A stretch of DNA of 20,611 nucleotides from Oscillospiraceae bacterium (GTDB taxonomy: Bacteria > Bacillota > Clostridia > Oscillospirales > Oscillospiraceae). The notes under the pieces are model-generated. The model saw nothing but the letters and a program-made list of their open reading frames with translations. It had not been told where the DNA came from and made no database searches. Where the stretch lies: assembly GCA_017420125.1 (NCBI GenBank), contig JAFOJR010000187.1:1-20611 (forward strand), written 5' to 3'. Every line of letters starts with the position of its first letter. Position 1 is the stretch's first letter. Below are positions 6,356 to 13,539 of this stretch, piece after piece. Position numbers and translations under genes: made by a program.

Positions 6356-7480
6356 TTAAAGAACATGAAAAATCAAGCTTAAAATCGCAGCCAAAGGCGC
6401 TGCAATCCCGCCGAACCAAGCGAAAAACCTTCCCCAGGACATGGGAAGATCTCCCACCATTTTCCCTGTCTGTCCATTCATCGCAAAGAGGAATTCCTTT
6501 CCTCTCCATTTCGTATTCAGCATCCAAACCGGGAGCAGTGCATATTTTACGCCACCGCGTCGGAGAAAAATGTCCTGACGAATGGGAATGCAGGTTTGAT
6601 ATCCAACAGAAGCGCTGGCTGTCATGATAGCCGCTGCTGTATTTTCCGCTCTCCGATCGGCTCGATGGGCACTGTCTTCTGCAGAAACATCATATTTATC
6701 TGCCAAAAACCCCGGCAAATATGCAGTGGAAAAGGGCTCCAGTTTCTCATAATCAAAAGGTTCAATGGAATCCATATGTTCATCCGGCATTTTTGAGGAG
6801 GCATCTACAGGAATTTTTTCAAACGGAACAGTACCCGCTCGGCGCACGCGGAAATGCTCCGTAGTCGTTACTTCGTCATCTCCTTCCATGTGAATAAAGG
6901 AGCGGGTAGCCTGAAATTCCATATCTGCATCCGCCTCGCCGTCAAACAGCCAAAACGGAACATAGATTCCCTTTATGCCTTCAATATGATTCTCCTGTTT
7001 GAACGCTTTGGGAAGGAATTTCTTCCCTTTGTAGTGTTTCTTCAACCCCTCCATCGCTGCTTGTTTATCTAACTCAAAGGGGATGACATAATCCGGTTTT
7101 AAAGTGCCGCTGAGCTGTCCCGGCACGATGGTAGGATTGCCGCAATACGGACAGCTTGTCGCTGCCGTGGTTTCCTCACAGAGCAGCTCCGCACCGCAAG
7201 AAGGACAATGGTAAACTTTTATCTTGTCCTCTTCCGCACCCCAATTGCCACCGGCATTGGAAAAGTCCCATTGGTCCCCTTCGGAGGCTGTTTCCTCTTT
7301 TTCCTCTGCGGCGGCCGACGCAGCAGCGGCTTCTTTTTCCTTCTCGGCATAAAGCGCTTCTATTTCTGATATGTCATACTTGCTGCCACAATAATCGCAC
7401 TCCAACATTCCGCTGGAACCGACGAAATGGAGTGGCCCGGTGCAGGCAGGGCACTTATAATTGGTCACTTGTTCTGGCAT
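6356..7480 (-). CDS. Double zinc-ribbon protein with C-terminal membrane segment
   Basis: This 374-residue protein has two rubredoxin-like zinc ribbons: Cys10/13 with 28/31, and Cys92/95 with 110/113. A charged Ala/Glu-rich linker lies between them at about 45-70. A long soluble beta-rich domain follows, and the C-terminus is one hydrophobic helix, WFGGIAAPLAAILSLIF. Such proteins are often labelled 'TFIIB-type zinc ribbon' or, misleadingly, 'PriA helicase', but no helicase motif is visible. The start at 7480 follows AGAGAGGTG; an ATG at 7516 has no ribosome site. Its stop lies 17 bases before the TPM gene start, so the two are likely translated from one message and may act together at the membrane. 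Confidence 0.85.
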   Translation of the reverse strand: MPEQVTNYKCPACTGPLHFVGSSGMLECDYCGSKYDISEIEALYAEKEKEAAAASAAAEEKEETASEGDQWDFSNAGGNWGAEEDKIKVYHCPSCGAELLCEETTAATSCPYCGNPTIVPGQLSGTLKPDYVIPFELDKQAAMEGLKKHYKGKKFLPKAFKQENHIEGIKGIYVPFWLFDGEADADMEFQATRSFIHMEGDDEVTTTEHFRVRRAGTVPFEKIPVDASSKMPDEHMDSIEPFDYEKLEPFSTAYLPGFLADKYDVSAEDSAHRADRRAENTAAAIMTASASVGYQTCIPIRQDIFLRRGGVKYALLPVWMLNTKWRGKEFLFAMNGQTGKMVGDLPMSWGRFFAWFGGIAAPLAAILSLIFHVL

Positions 7481-7529
7481 ATGTACACCTCTCTGAATGA
7501 TAATTTTTGATGCCATTGTTAAATCTGAA

Positions 7530-7560
7530 AACAGGAGGACGCGATCTGCGCCCTCCTGTT
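7530..7560 (-). terminator. Terminator-like hairpin after the two-domain lipoprotein
   Basis: AACAGGAGG (7530-7538) pairs perfectly with CCTCCTGTT (7552-7560), with an inner GCG/CGC pairing possible. On the minus strand the stem leads into TTCAGATTT, so the T-tract is short. It lies 165 bases after the lipoprotein stop and only 50 bases before the zinc-ribbon start, leaving little room for a separate promoter. Confidence 0.6.
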
Positions 7561-7725
7561 ACCTTGCGCCAGGAATCGTCTTGCAAAACCCAAATTTTGA
7601 TTGACAGCAGTTCCTGCCGAAAACAGTTATTCTGTTCATACTTTCCTCAAAGCATTACTAAAAGGAACGTGTTGTGCTTTTTATCGTGATACGGTGCTGT
7701 ACAATTAAGGGCTATTCTTATCATA

Positions 7726-8598
7726 CTACGCCGCCGCGATACTTGCAATCATTTCTTGAATGGCAGTACTCTGAGTTTCCTCCATATTATCTCCGCTGGA
7801 ACTGACCAAAATGCTGCAGCCCGCATAGCCGCCTACTTCGCCGCCAAAGTCCACAAAATACTGTGTGGATGCGCCATAGAAGTTGTCGGGATCTTCTACC
7901 ATGTAAACTTTGTAATCGCCACAGGTGGTTTCTTTATAAGTTTTTTCTCCCAGCCAAAATGCAATGTCCTCTGCTGTATCATACAGGTTTGCATCCGGCG
8001 CCCAAATGGCAACTTTAAAGTCGGGATCTGAATAGCAGCTCCAGCCGTCATTAAAAGAAAAACCACTGGGCAACGTCATCTTCAAAGTTTCTGCATCACC
8101 CACGGCAATCGCTTCACCGGTGCCGGCAGTTGCACCGCCTGTCTCCGTGCCAGAATTTTCATCTGTCGGTTCAGCAGAATCAGTGGGTGCGGCGGAAGTC
8201 GTTGCCGGCTGTGCACCTTCTTTGATAAAGGTTATTGCCACGTCCATACCAAAAATATCATCGGTGGTGATTACACCATCTTTCAAAGTGGCTTTGCAGT
8301 CCTGCCCAGCAGCGGTTAAAGTCAGATTCTCGCCCTCCAGCTTCCACTCAATGGGCGTAGCTTTTCCGTCTACACAGAAGGTGCCTTGTCCGTCGGCTTT
8401 CAGTTCAACATAGTTTTCACCCTCGGAATAAACATCTTCGATGGGTTCCCACTCAAAAATTTTGACTTGATCACCAATATATTTACCCAGATTTGGATCT
8501 GTCGTTTCACCGCCGCCTTCGTTATTATTATTGCCGCCACAAGCAGCCAGGCATAGAGCCATCATAACGGCCAAAGCCAATGCAGTCAGTCTTTTCAT
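7726..8598 (-). CDS. Two-domain lipoprotein, first domain lipocalin-like
   Basis: The 290-residue protein has a lipoprotein signal (MKRLTALALAVMMALCLAAC, lipid Cys at 20) and a Gly/Asn-rich spacer. A beta-rich domain at about 40-125 contains the ELKADGQGTF and WKLEGENLTLT motifs seen in small clostridial lipocalin-like proteins. A Thr/Ser/Glu/Pro-rich linker near 130-165 leads to a second unrecognised domain to the end. It should be exported and lipid-anchored to the outer face of the membrane. The start follows AAAGGAGGA. It shares the first-domain pattern with the shorter lipoprotein at 12502-12921. Ligand and role are unknown. Confidence 0.85.
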   Translation of the reverse strand: MKRLTALALAVMMALCLAACGGNNNNEGGGETTDPNLGKYIGDQVKIFEWEPIEDVYSEGENYVELKADGQGTFCVDGKATPIEWKLEGENLTLTAAGQDCKATLKDGVITTDDIFGMDVAITFIKEGAQPATTSAAPTDSAEPTDENSGTETGGATAGTGEAIAVGDAETLKMTLPSGFSFNDGWSCYSDPDFKVAIWAPDANLYDTAEDIAFWLGEKTYKETTCGDYKVYMVEDPDNFYGASTQYFVDFGGEVGGYAGCSILVSSSGDNMEETQSTAIQEMIASIAAA

Positions 8599-8738
8599 AA
8601 GAAATCCTCCTTTTCCTAGCTGTCGATCGTGCTTTCGTTTTTTATTGATTCCATTGGGTTTTGCAAAAGTGGAAGAACCGCTTCCTCCGCTGCTACATCA
8701 TCGTTTAACACCAAAGAAACGGCTTTCCTTCCACTTGT

Positions 8739-8744
8739 ATTATA
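8739..8744 (-). promoter_or_regulatory. Candidate -10 element for the two-domain lipoprotein
   Basis: The minus strand reads TATAAT here, about 140 bases before the start codon. The -35 at 17 bases (TGCCGA) is poor, so support is modest. A 9-bp inverted repeat (8667-8675 with 8728-8736) falls in the presumed untranslated leader. Confidence 0.4.
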
Positions 8745-8868
8745 CAGGTTTCTACTTTTCCTCGGCATACTAATATTAGGGTATTTTCCCTTTGCTTGAT
8801 GTCTGAGTTACAATGTACACCTGGAACTTTTTCTATATGACAGCACAAAATTTTGCTGCTTCTCGATG

Positions 8869-8910
8869 AAAAATCACCGACGATTTAACCAAAGTCAGCC
8901 AGCGATTTTT
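8869..8910 (-). terminator. Intrinsic terminator after the 101-residue protein
   Basis: On the minus strand AAAAATC pairs with GATTTTT and GCTGAC with GTCGGT (two G-U wobbles), with a 4-base bulge between the two helices and a 12-base loop. The 3' arm ends in five T residues. It lies ten bases after the stop of the gene at 8920. Confidence 0.65.
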
Positions 8911-8919
8911 CCGATTTCT

Positions 8920-9225
8920 TCACTCATCAGTTGCGGCACGAAGCTCTTTCGTTCGCTCTTCGAATAAAGTCAAAGCCTCCCGCTGCATAGTAAAAAATGC
9001 TGTCTTTTGGCGTATTTCTTCTGTTGCCTGCAAAAAAGATTCCATATTGTCTTGGAATGTCTCTTCCGCAAATCCCAGCTTTTTCAGCCATTGGATTAAT
9101 TCGATCCAACAACGGTGTTCTTCCGCACAGGTGCGGATGTTTGAATTCTCCTGTTGTTCCAGTTTCGATTCAGCCTCTGACGCAACCTCGCAAGGCAAGG
9201 TGCAAGTTTGGTTTTCTACCGCCAT
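8920..9225 (-). CDS. Hypothetical protein, 101 residues, Cys-containing and helical
   Basis: I do not recognise this protein. It is acidic and looks mostly helical, with Glu/Gln-rich stretches (EASEAESKLEQQEN, and LTLFEERTKELRAATDE at the end) that could form short coiled coils. It has Cys at 8, 12, 33 and 39. No signal peptide or membrane segment is evident. Support for it being real comes from a GGGGGT ribosome site, an extended -10 (TGATACAAT) just upstream, and a terminator ten bases after its stop. The ribosome site lies in a CCCC/GGGG hairpin, which could lower translation. Function unknown. Confidence 0.6.
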   Translation of the reverse strand: MAVENQTCTLPCEVASEAESKLEQQENSNIRTCAEEHRCWIELIQWLKKLGFAEETFQDNMESFLQATEEIRQKTAFFTMQREALTLFEERTKELRAATDE

Positions 9226-9249
9226 AAATTGACACCCCCTATGCAGGGG

Positions 9250-9258
9250 ATTGTATCA
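9250..9258 (-). promoter_or_regulatory. Candidate extended -10 promoter for the 101-residue protein
   Basis: The minus strand reads TGATACAAT, a TGn-extended -10 with one mismatch in the hexamer. No -35 of note is seen. It would start transcription about 18 bases before the ATG, and the CCCC/GGGG hairpin (9236-9239 with 9246-9249) would be at the very 5' end of the message. Confidence 0.4.
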
Positions 9259-9354
9259 CCAGCTGCCTGCGAAACTTGCTCCATTCCCTCGAATTCCCCG
9301 AATTTATTCCATTCTCTTAAAAGAGCCACCGTTTACGCCTGTTGGTCGTCTGTT

Positions 9355-10113
9355 TTATTCGTTACAGCCAAAAAAACGGAGAGCATGTTCCAAAACTTGT
9401 TCCGGTGCGCCTGGAATGGACAAACTGTGGTCGCCACCGGGAACAATGGTCAGGGGAATCTGAAACTTTTCTGCAAACCGCCGGGCATGCTGAACCAAAA
9501 TTGTTTCATCCGCTTCACCGTGGATCATACAAATTCTGTCTCCACCCACATGATTGCGTTGGAATAAATCATGATGAGCCAAATCATCCACAAACGCCGT
9601 AGTAAGTTTGATGGGACGCGTATCATATTCCAGCATAATAAATCCCTTTTCTCTGAGTTCTTCTTGCTCTTTTTCCGTTGGATTCAAAAACAACTCCGGC
9701 ATGTTGACCGCCGCGGACCGCAAAAAGGATTTCCCGGTATGTCTTTTACGCCTTTCCCCGCCGGAAAGATATTGCAAATTGATATATGCACCGAAACTGG
9801 AAGAGAAATAGACCACCTCTGCCTCCGGCACGGTCTCTCGCACATGGGCCTCCACGTCCGCCAATGTCTGAATACACGCTTCCACGCGTAATTTATCTCC
9901 ATCCACCGGACTGCTGCCATGAGCAGGGAAGTCAAACGCAATGGCACCAATCCCCTTTTGCGGCAGTTCTCTCAGTAGCATCATAGCCGTAGTGCTTTCT
10001 TTGCTGCTGCCAAATCCGTGGCTGATAATGCATACTGTTTTCTCCTGTCCATTTATGGCGGAAATACAGGGAATCGCATATCCACTCTCCCCAAAGACAC
10101 TATGATACTGCAT
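9355..10113 (-). CDS. Alpha/beta hydrolase
   Basis: This 252-residue protein has a serine-hydrolase layout: oxyanion loop HGFGSSKE at 32-39, FDFPAHG near 60-66, a nucleophile elbow FSSSFGAY with Ser106 as likely nucleophile, acid Asp202 in HGEADETI, and His229 in GGDHSL. The elbow lacks the usual first Gly (S-x-S-x-G), which is tolerated in some acyl or peptidase-like hydrolases. No signal peptide is seen. I chose ATG 10113 because AAGGAGG precedes it; the frame opens slightly earlier at 10134 without a site. It lies 51 bases after a P1-family peptidase on the same strand and probably ends that operon. The substrate is not predictable; an ester or amide is likely. Confidence 0.85.
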   Translation of the reverse strand: MQYHSVFGESGYAIPCISAINGQEKTVCIISHGFGSSKESTTAMMLLRELPQKGIGAIAFDFPAHGSSPVDGDKLRVEACIQTLADVEAHVRETVPEAEVVYFSSSFGAYINLQYLSGGERRKRHTGKSFLRSAAVNMPELFLNPTEKEQEELREKGFIMLEYDTRPIKLTTAFVDDLAHHDLFQRNHVGGDRICMIHGEADETILVQHARRFAEKFQIPLTIVPGGDHSLSIPGAPEQVLEHALRFFGCNE

Positions 10114-10164
10114 GGGTTTTCCTCCTTGTCGCAAGTGTTTTTGGCTCGTCTATTATAACAAACC

Positions 10165-11145
10165 TTATTTTTTTTGCGCGACTCTTCTTTGCTGCAGTTC
10201 CTGATAAGAAAGGCGCTGTCCCAAAGAATCTGCCTGTTTGACCGCATTGAGAATCGCACAACGCACGGCTTCTACCGCCAAAATGCCGACGGCGTCAAAA
10301 CTAGTCTCCACTGCACCGGTAGACAAAGAAAAAACGGTGTCGCCGTCAAAAATGGAATGTGCCGGAGAAATGGCTTTCGCAATCCCGTTGTGACTCAGAG
10401 CGGCCAGCTTAACTGCCTGGGTTTTCTGCAGTTTTGCATTTGTCATCACACAGCCGATAACCGTATTTCCGCTGAACAAATCTTTTGCATGATTATACGT
10501 TTCCAAAATGATCTGTTTGGAGTCTGCCATAGACAATCCATCATCCGCCAATGTCCCGGCAATAATCTTCTGTTCGTCCACAATATCTCCCACGCAGTTC
10601 ACCGCCATCACGGCACCTACCATCAGCTCGCCCTGCTGAAAAGCCGCTGTTCCCAACCCGCCTTTCATTGCATATTGTTTGCCGCGGACTTTTCCAATGG
10701 TAGCACCTGTTCCGGCGCCTACACTGCCTTCCGCCCAAACACCGTCATAAGCTTGGCGGCAAGCTTCATATCCCATGGCAACATCGGGCCGCACGTCCCA
10801 TGCGCCGCATTTGAGATCAAATAAAATTGCCGCGCATACATTGGGGACAACGGTGACGCCCACATCACGCCCGATTCCTCTCTCCTCTAAAAAACGCATC
10901 ACTCCTCCGGCTGCATCCAGACCAAAGGAACTTCCCCCCGCCAACAAAACACCGTGAGTTTGCAGTCGGTTGTTCACGGGATTTAATGCATCTGTATCTC
11001 TTGTTCCTGGCGATCCGCCCCGTACATCTACGCCACATACCGCACCCTTCTCACACAAAATCACCGTGCAGCCGGTAATGGCATTAAGATCCTGTGCATT
11101 TCCCAAGCGAAATCCCGGGATTTCCTGAATTTTGATTTCCTTCAT
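10165..11145 (-). CDS. P1-family peptidase (DmpA-like, N-terminal nucleophile type)
   Basis: The 326-residue protein matches the P1/S58 family, which includes L-aminopeptidase/D-esterase DmpA and beta-peptidyl aminopeptidases. Visible family motifs are GFRLGNAQD near the start, GGSPGTRDTD at 43-52, GGSSFGLDAAGGV at 70-82, and GSVGAGTGATIGK at 140-152. These enzymes cut themselves before a Ser or Thr that then acts as nucleophile; the best candidate is Thr235 in GCVMTNAKL. Its ATG overlaps the stop of the M20 peptidase by one base (TAATG), implying translational coupling, with GAGGGAAG as ribosome site. The two peptidases probably act in sequence on short or unusual peptides in the cytoplasm. 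Confidence 0.88.
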   Translation of the reverse strand: MKEIKIQEIPGFRLGNAQDLNAITGCTVILCEKGAVCGVDVRGGSPGTRDTDALNPVNNRLQTHGVLLAGGSSFGLDAAGGVMRFLEERGIGRDVGVTVVPNVCAAILFDLKCGAWDVRPDVAMGYEACRQAYDGVWAEGSVGAGTGATIGKVRGKQYAMKGGLGTAAFQQGELMVGAVMAVNCVGDIVDEQKIIAGTLADDGLSMADSKQIILETYNHAKDLFSGNTVIGCVMTNAKLQKTQAVKLAALSHNGIAKAISPAHSIFDGDTVFSLSTGAVETSFDAVGILAVEAVRCAILNAVKQADSLGQRLSYQELQQRRVAQKK

Positions 11146-12314
11146 TATATTCTTCCCTCTGCCTCTTTTTCTCTTGTGCTGTCTCCTGTTACATCTGTCA
11201 TTATCTGCACCACCAAGCGAGCTGCACGCGTCAGCTCGTCTACATGGGACTGCTCTTTGGTGCTATGGCAATCTCGCATGCCGCAGGCCAAAACCACACC
11301 TGACATCCCATGACGAACAAAATGATTGTTATCACTTCCCCCAAAGGTTTCAATGAGTTTAAAAGGAATGCCGCACGCTTCACAGGCATGTTTCACGCGC
11401 TGCACCACCGGCAGCTCTTTCGGGGTTTCATACGCCATGCATCCGATTTGGTGGGAAAAGGAAACGTTTACACCAAACGTTTGCGCTACTTTTGTAAAAT
11501 GGTTTTTGATTTTTTCATATTGCTCCACCGACAGTGCGTGAGGATTGCTTCGGATTTCTCCCTGTACCAGGCAATAATCCGACACAATATTGCGTGCCGT
11601 ACCCCCTTCGATTTTACCTATGTTCACCGTCAGGGACTCTGCAACCCGCCCCTGCCGGATGGAAGCAATGGCTTTTGCTGCCGCTGCAATGGCATTTGCA
11701 CCAGTTTCTGGCGCAAATCCGGCATGCGCTGATTTTCCTTCAAACTCTGCGGTAAAAGCAAAAATAGTAGGTGCGCGATAGGCACAGTTCCCGATCGGCC
11801 CGGATAAATCCAAAACATAAGCTTCTTTCGCTTTTAGTTGTTCATAATTGAAATGGGTTGCACCGCCGCTGTAAATTTCCTCTGCCACAGAAAACAGCAG
11901 CTCAATCTCCCGATGTGGAAGTTTTTTTTCCGCAATGGTACGCACAGCTTCCAAAATAGCTGCCACACCTGCAAAATCATCTGCCCCCAAAACAGTGTCC
12001 CCAGCGCTGCGGATGGTACCATCTGGCAAAATAACCGCTTTCTTCCCCCGGGAAGGTTCTACTGTATCCAGATGGGCCGAAAACAACAACGGAGCTTCTT
12101 TTCCACCATTGTCACTTCCCTCCCAGTGACAATATAAATTGCCGCAGTTGCCACCCAGCTGAATACCTGCATCGTCTTCTGATACAGAGAGGCCCAAAGC
12201 CGTTAATTGTTCTGCCAAAAACTGTCCTACCTGCCGTTCGCCCAAAGAGGGACTATCCATTTCTACCAAGTGTTGAAACGTCTGAATCAGTCTGTTTTGG
12301 TTTACCTTCTTCAT
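11145..12314 (-). CDS. M20-family metallopeptidase (tripeptide aminopeptidase-like)
   Basis: This 389-residue protein has the M20 two-metal site: His81 and Asp83 in SAHLDTVEP, Asp112 in LGADDFAG, the Glu145-Glu146 pair in FSVAEE, Asp169 in VLDLSG, and a distal His near 350 in CGMRDCHSTKEQ. The inserted dimerisation domain carries SAHAGF at 195-200. Length and motifs fit PepT-like enzymes that remove N-terminal residues from short peptides. The open frame extends to 12476, but AAAGGGG lies just ahead of ATG 12314 and the extra N-terminus is junk-like and basic. It is first of three minus-strand genes (M20, P1, hydrolase). I see no convincing promoter upstream. Confidence 0.9.
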   Translation of the reverse strand: MKKVNQNRLIQTFQHLVEMDSPSLGERQVGQFLAEQLTALGLSVSEDDAGIQLGGNCGNLYCHWEGSDNGGKEAPLLFSAHLDTVEPSRGKKAVILPDGTIRSAGDTVLGADDFAGVAAILEAVRTIAEKKLPHREIELLFSVAEEIYSGGATHFNYEQLKAKEAYVLDLSGPIGNCAYRAPTIFAFTAEFEGKSAHAGFAPETGANAIAAAAKAIASIRQGRVAESLTVNIGKIEGGTARNIVSDYCLVQGEIRSNPHALSVEQYEKIKNHFTKVAQTFGVNVSFSHQIGCMAYETPKELPVVQRVKHACEACGIPFKLIETFGGSDNNHFVRHGMSGVVLACGMRDCHSTKEQSHVDELTRAARLVVQIMTDVTGDSTREKEAEGRI

Positions 12315-12430
12315 TTCTATTTCCCCTTTACTACACAATCCAACCCATCTATTTTTTCTGTTTTTCTTTTGCTGTATCAGCATATCATACAATACTCCGC
12401 TCCGCCAGCCTCTTTCGGTAATTTTACGAC

Positions 12431-12471
12431 AAAAAAAGAAAGCGGAGGCCGCTTTTCGCCGCCTCCGCTTT
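12431..12471 (-). terminator. Intrinsic terminator of the small lipoprotein gene
   Basis: AAAGCGGAGGC (12439-12449) pairs perfectly with GCCTCCGCTTT (12461-12471). On the minus strand it is followed by a C and then seven T residues (complement of 12431-12437). It lies 30 bases after the lipoprotein stop and separates it from the M20 peptidase. Confidence 0.88.
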
Positions 12472-12501
12472 ATCAAACGCGAAATTTAATAGATAAGGTT
12501 C

Positions 12502-12921
12502 TTACTTGGTCAGAATCATCTTCATACCATCTTGTTCAATGATAAGCTTGCCGCCATCCAAGGACACTTCCTGATCGGAGCCCTGAATTGTCAAAGTGTA
12601 AGTATCCCCATTCTTGGTCCAAGTGCCTTCTGCAGTTTCGCCCATTGCGTTTCCAGTCAAGGTGCCATCGGCTTTGATGTCAAAGGTAACATCCATATCG
12701 CCCAGTTCGGTGCCAGCGCTGCCAGCCATTTTTGCTACATCTTCCAGGCTCATTTCTACTCCGCCGATGTCTACACTGTTCAACTTCCACTTTCCGACAA
12801 TGGGATCGCCGCCGCCGTTGCCGCCGTCGCCGTTGCCGCCGCCGCCGCAACCTGCCAAAATGGTGGTCATCAGCAGCAAAACAGCTAACACTACGCCAAC
12901 AGATTTCTGTACTTTTTTCAT
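12502..12921 (-). CDS. Small lipocalin-like lipoprotein
   Basis: This 139-residue protein has a lipoprotein signal with lipobox LAGC (lipid Cys at 25) and a spacer made almost wholly of Gly, Asn and Asp at 26-38. One beta-rich domain follows from GKWKLNSVDIGG, with DIKADGTLTG, GTWTKNGDTYTLT and LDGGKLII. This strand pattern is common in small clostridial lipocalin-like lipoproteins of unknown ligand. It should be anchored on the outer face of the membrane. The ribosome site is GAAAGGAG and a strong promoter lies at 13036-13064. The leader between them holds a stable hairpin. The gene has its own terminator, so it is monocistronic. It resembles the first domain of the lipoprotein at 7726-8598. 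Confidence 0.87.
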   Translation of the reverse strand: MKKVQKSVGVVLAVLLLMTTILAGCGGGGNGDGGNGGGDPIVGKWKLNSVDIGGVEMSLEDVAKMAGSAGTELGDMDVTFDIKADGTLTGNAMGETAEGTWTKNGDTYTLTIQGSDQEVSLDGGKLIIEQDGMKMILTK

Positions 12922-12952
12922 ATTTTTTCTCCTTTCATTCAGCTATCTTTAC

Positions 12953-12983
12953 CAGATGTAACATGCTTCGGCAGTTACATCTG
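12953..12983 (-). other. Stable hairpin in the lipoprotein 5' untranslated leader
   Basis: CAGATGTAAC (12953-12962) pairs perfectly with GTTACATCTG (12974-12983), extended by TGC/GCA around a four-base loop (CGAA on the transcribed strand), with a single bulged base: 13 pairs in all. It lies between promoter and start codon and has no T-tract, so it is not a terminator. It may stabilise the message or act as an RNA or protein recognition element. Confidence 0.6.
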
Positions 12984-13035
12984 AATTGCTGATTAGCCCT
13001 ATCCTTTCGATTGTAAGTTGCTGAAATGTGTGTTT

Positions 13036-13064
13036 AGTATATCACAAAATTTTCCTTTTTTCAA
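13036..13064 (-). promoter_or_regulatory. Promoter of the small lipoprotein gene
   Basis: On the minus strand TTGAAA (complement of 13059-13064) and TATACT (complement of 13036-13041) are separated by exactly 17 bases. Predicted transcription start is near 13029, giving a leader of about 107 bases. Confidence 0.78.
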
Positions 13065-13183
13065 TCTATTTTGATTCTTTTCTTTCTTTTTTCTTTGGAA
13101 CAATTTTTATCTTTTCTCCTCTATTCTGCTCCATTTGTATGCACCAGTTGTTTTTCTGATGATAAATATCTTTTTTAACGTCA

Positions 13184-13224
13184 AAACAGGAGGTGTCAAG
13201 ATCCTTATCTTGCACCTCCTGTTT
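13184..13224. terminator. Strong hairpin terminator after the glycine-zipper small gene
   Basis: AAACAGGAGGTG (13184-13195) pairs with CACCTCCTGTTT (13213-13224), and CAAGAT (13197-13202) with ATCTTG (13207-13212), with one bulged base and a 4-base loop. A TTTT run leaves the stem on the minus strand and TTTCTTTCT on the plus strand. It starts just after the small gene's frame-restored stop at 13229. Confidence 0.8.
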
Positions 13225-13228
13225 CTTT

Positions 13229-13401
13229 CTAAAACCCCATTGTATCAGAAATGGATTCTACTGCATCTCCCATCGCTTTAGAATGCGGCAGAAGGATCCT
13301 TTTTGCTTCGCAGGCTTCTTTTTTGATTTCACGGCCATGCCAACGGCTATTCCGATAAGCAAACCGGCACCCATCCCACGCAAAAAATCTCCGTAGTTCA
13401 A
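13229..13401 (-). pseudogene. Glycine-zipper small membrane protein, frameshifted
   Basis: From a TTG start at 13401, preceded by AGGGGGAGAG, the frame reads MNYGDFLRGMGAGLLIGIAVGM, a short basic-flanked helix with GxxxG-type spacing, then a Lys-rich stretch, and stops at 13258 (47 residues). The downstream minus-one frame continues HSKAMGDAVESISDTMGF and stops at 13229. That tail is what I expect at the end of this kind of clostridial small protein, whose middle is Lys-rich and whose C-terminus is amphipathic. Adding one base in the A5 run of GCAAAAAGG would join both parts into 57 residues. So this is either a real disruption, a sequencing indel, or less likely a recoding site. An inverted repeat (13403-13409 with 13435-13441) could cover the ribosome site. 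Confidence 0.6.
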
Positions 13402-13515
13402 TCTCTCTCCCCCTTTCTACCGTTCATTTAAAAAGAGAGAGAGCACAACAAACAGCGCCTCGTCTCCCACTCCTTTTCTCGCTTAGTTTGCCCGCAAATT
13501 CGAAAAGCAGTTTAA

Positions 13516-13539
13516 TTTTCGCTAAAATGATTGCGAAAA
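13516..13539. promoter_or_regulatory. Dyad overlapping the -35 of the pyr promoter; possible operator
   Basis: TTTTCGC (13516-13522) and GCGAAAA (13533-13539) form a perfect 7-bp inverted repeat with a 10-base spacer. The right half overlaps the -35 hexamer. A dimeric repressor bound here would block transcription. The regulator is not identified. Confidence 0.45.

Larger units (their letters stand above)
12922..13228. other. Intergenic region with leader, promoter and terminator
   Basis: No gene is seen here. It contains the lipoprotein 5' leader with its hairpin, the lipoprotein promoter, an AT-rich polypyrimidine stretch (13065-13140) without recognised motif, and the hairpin terminator at 13184-13224. 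Confidence 0.6.

Noticed and set aside
13290..13310. Programmed ribosomal frameshift in the small gene
   Set aside because: The zero-frame codons at the A run are CAA AAA, which do not re-pair well after a minus-one slip; an indel explains it more simply.
13193..13396. 67-residue plus-strand frame
   Set aside because: It is antisense to the glycine-zipper small gene, begins inside the terminator stem, and has no ribosome site.
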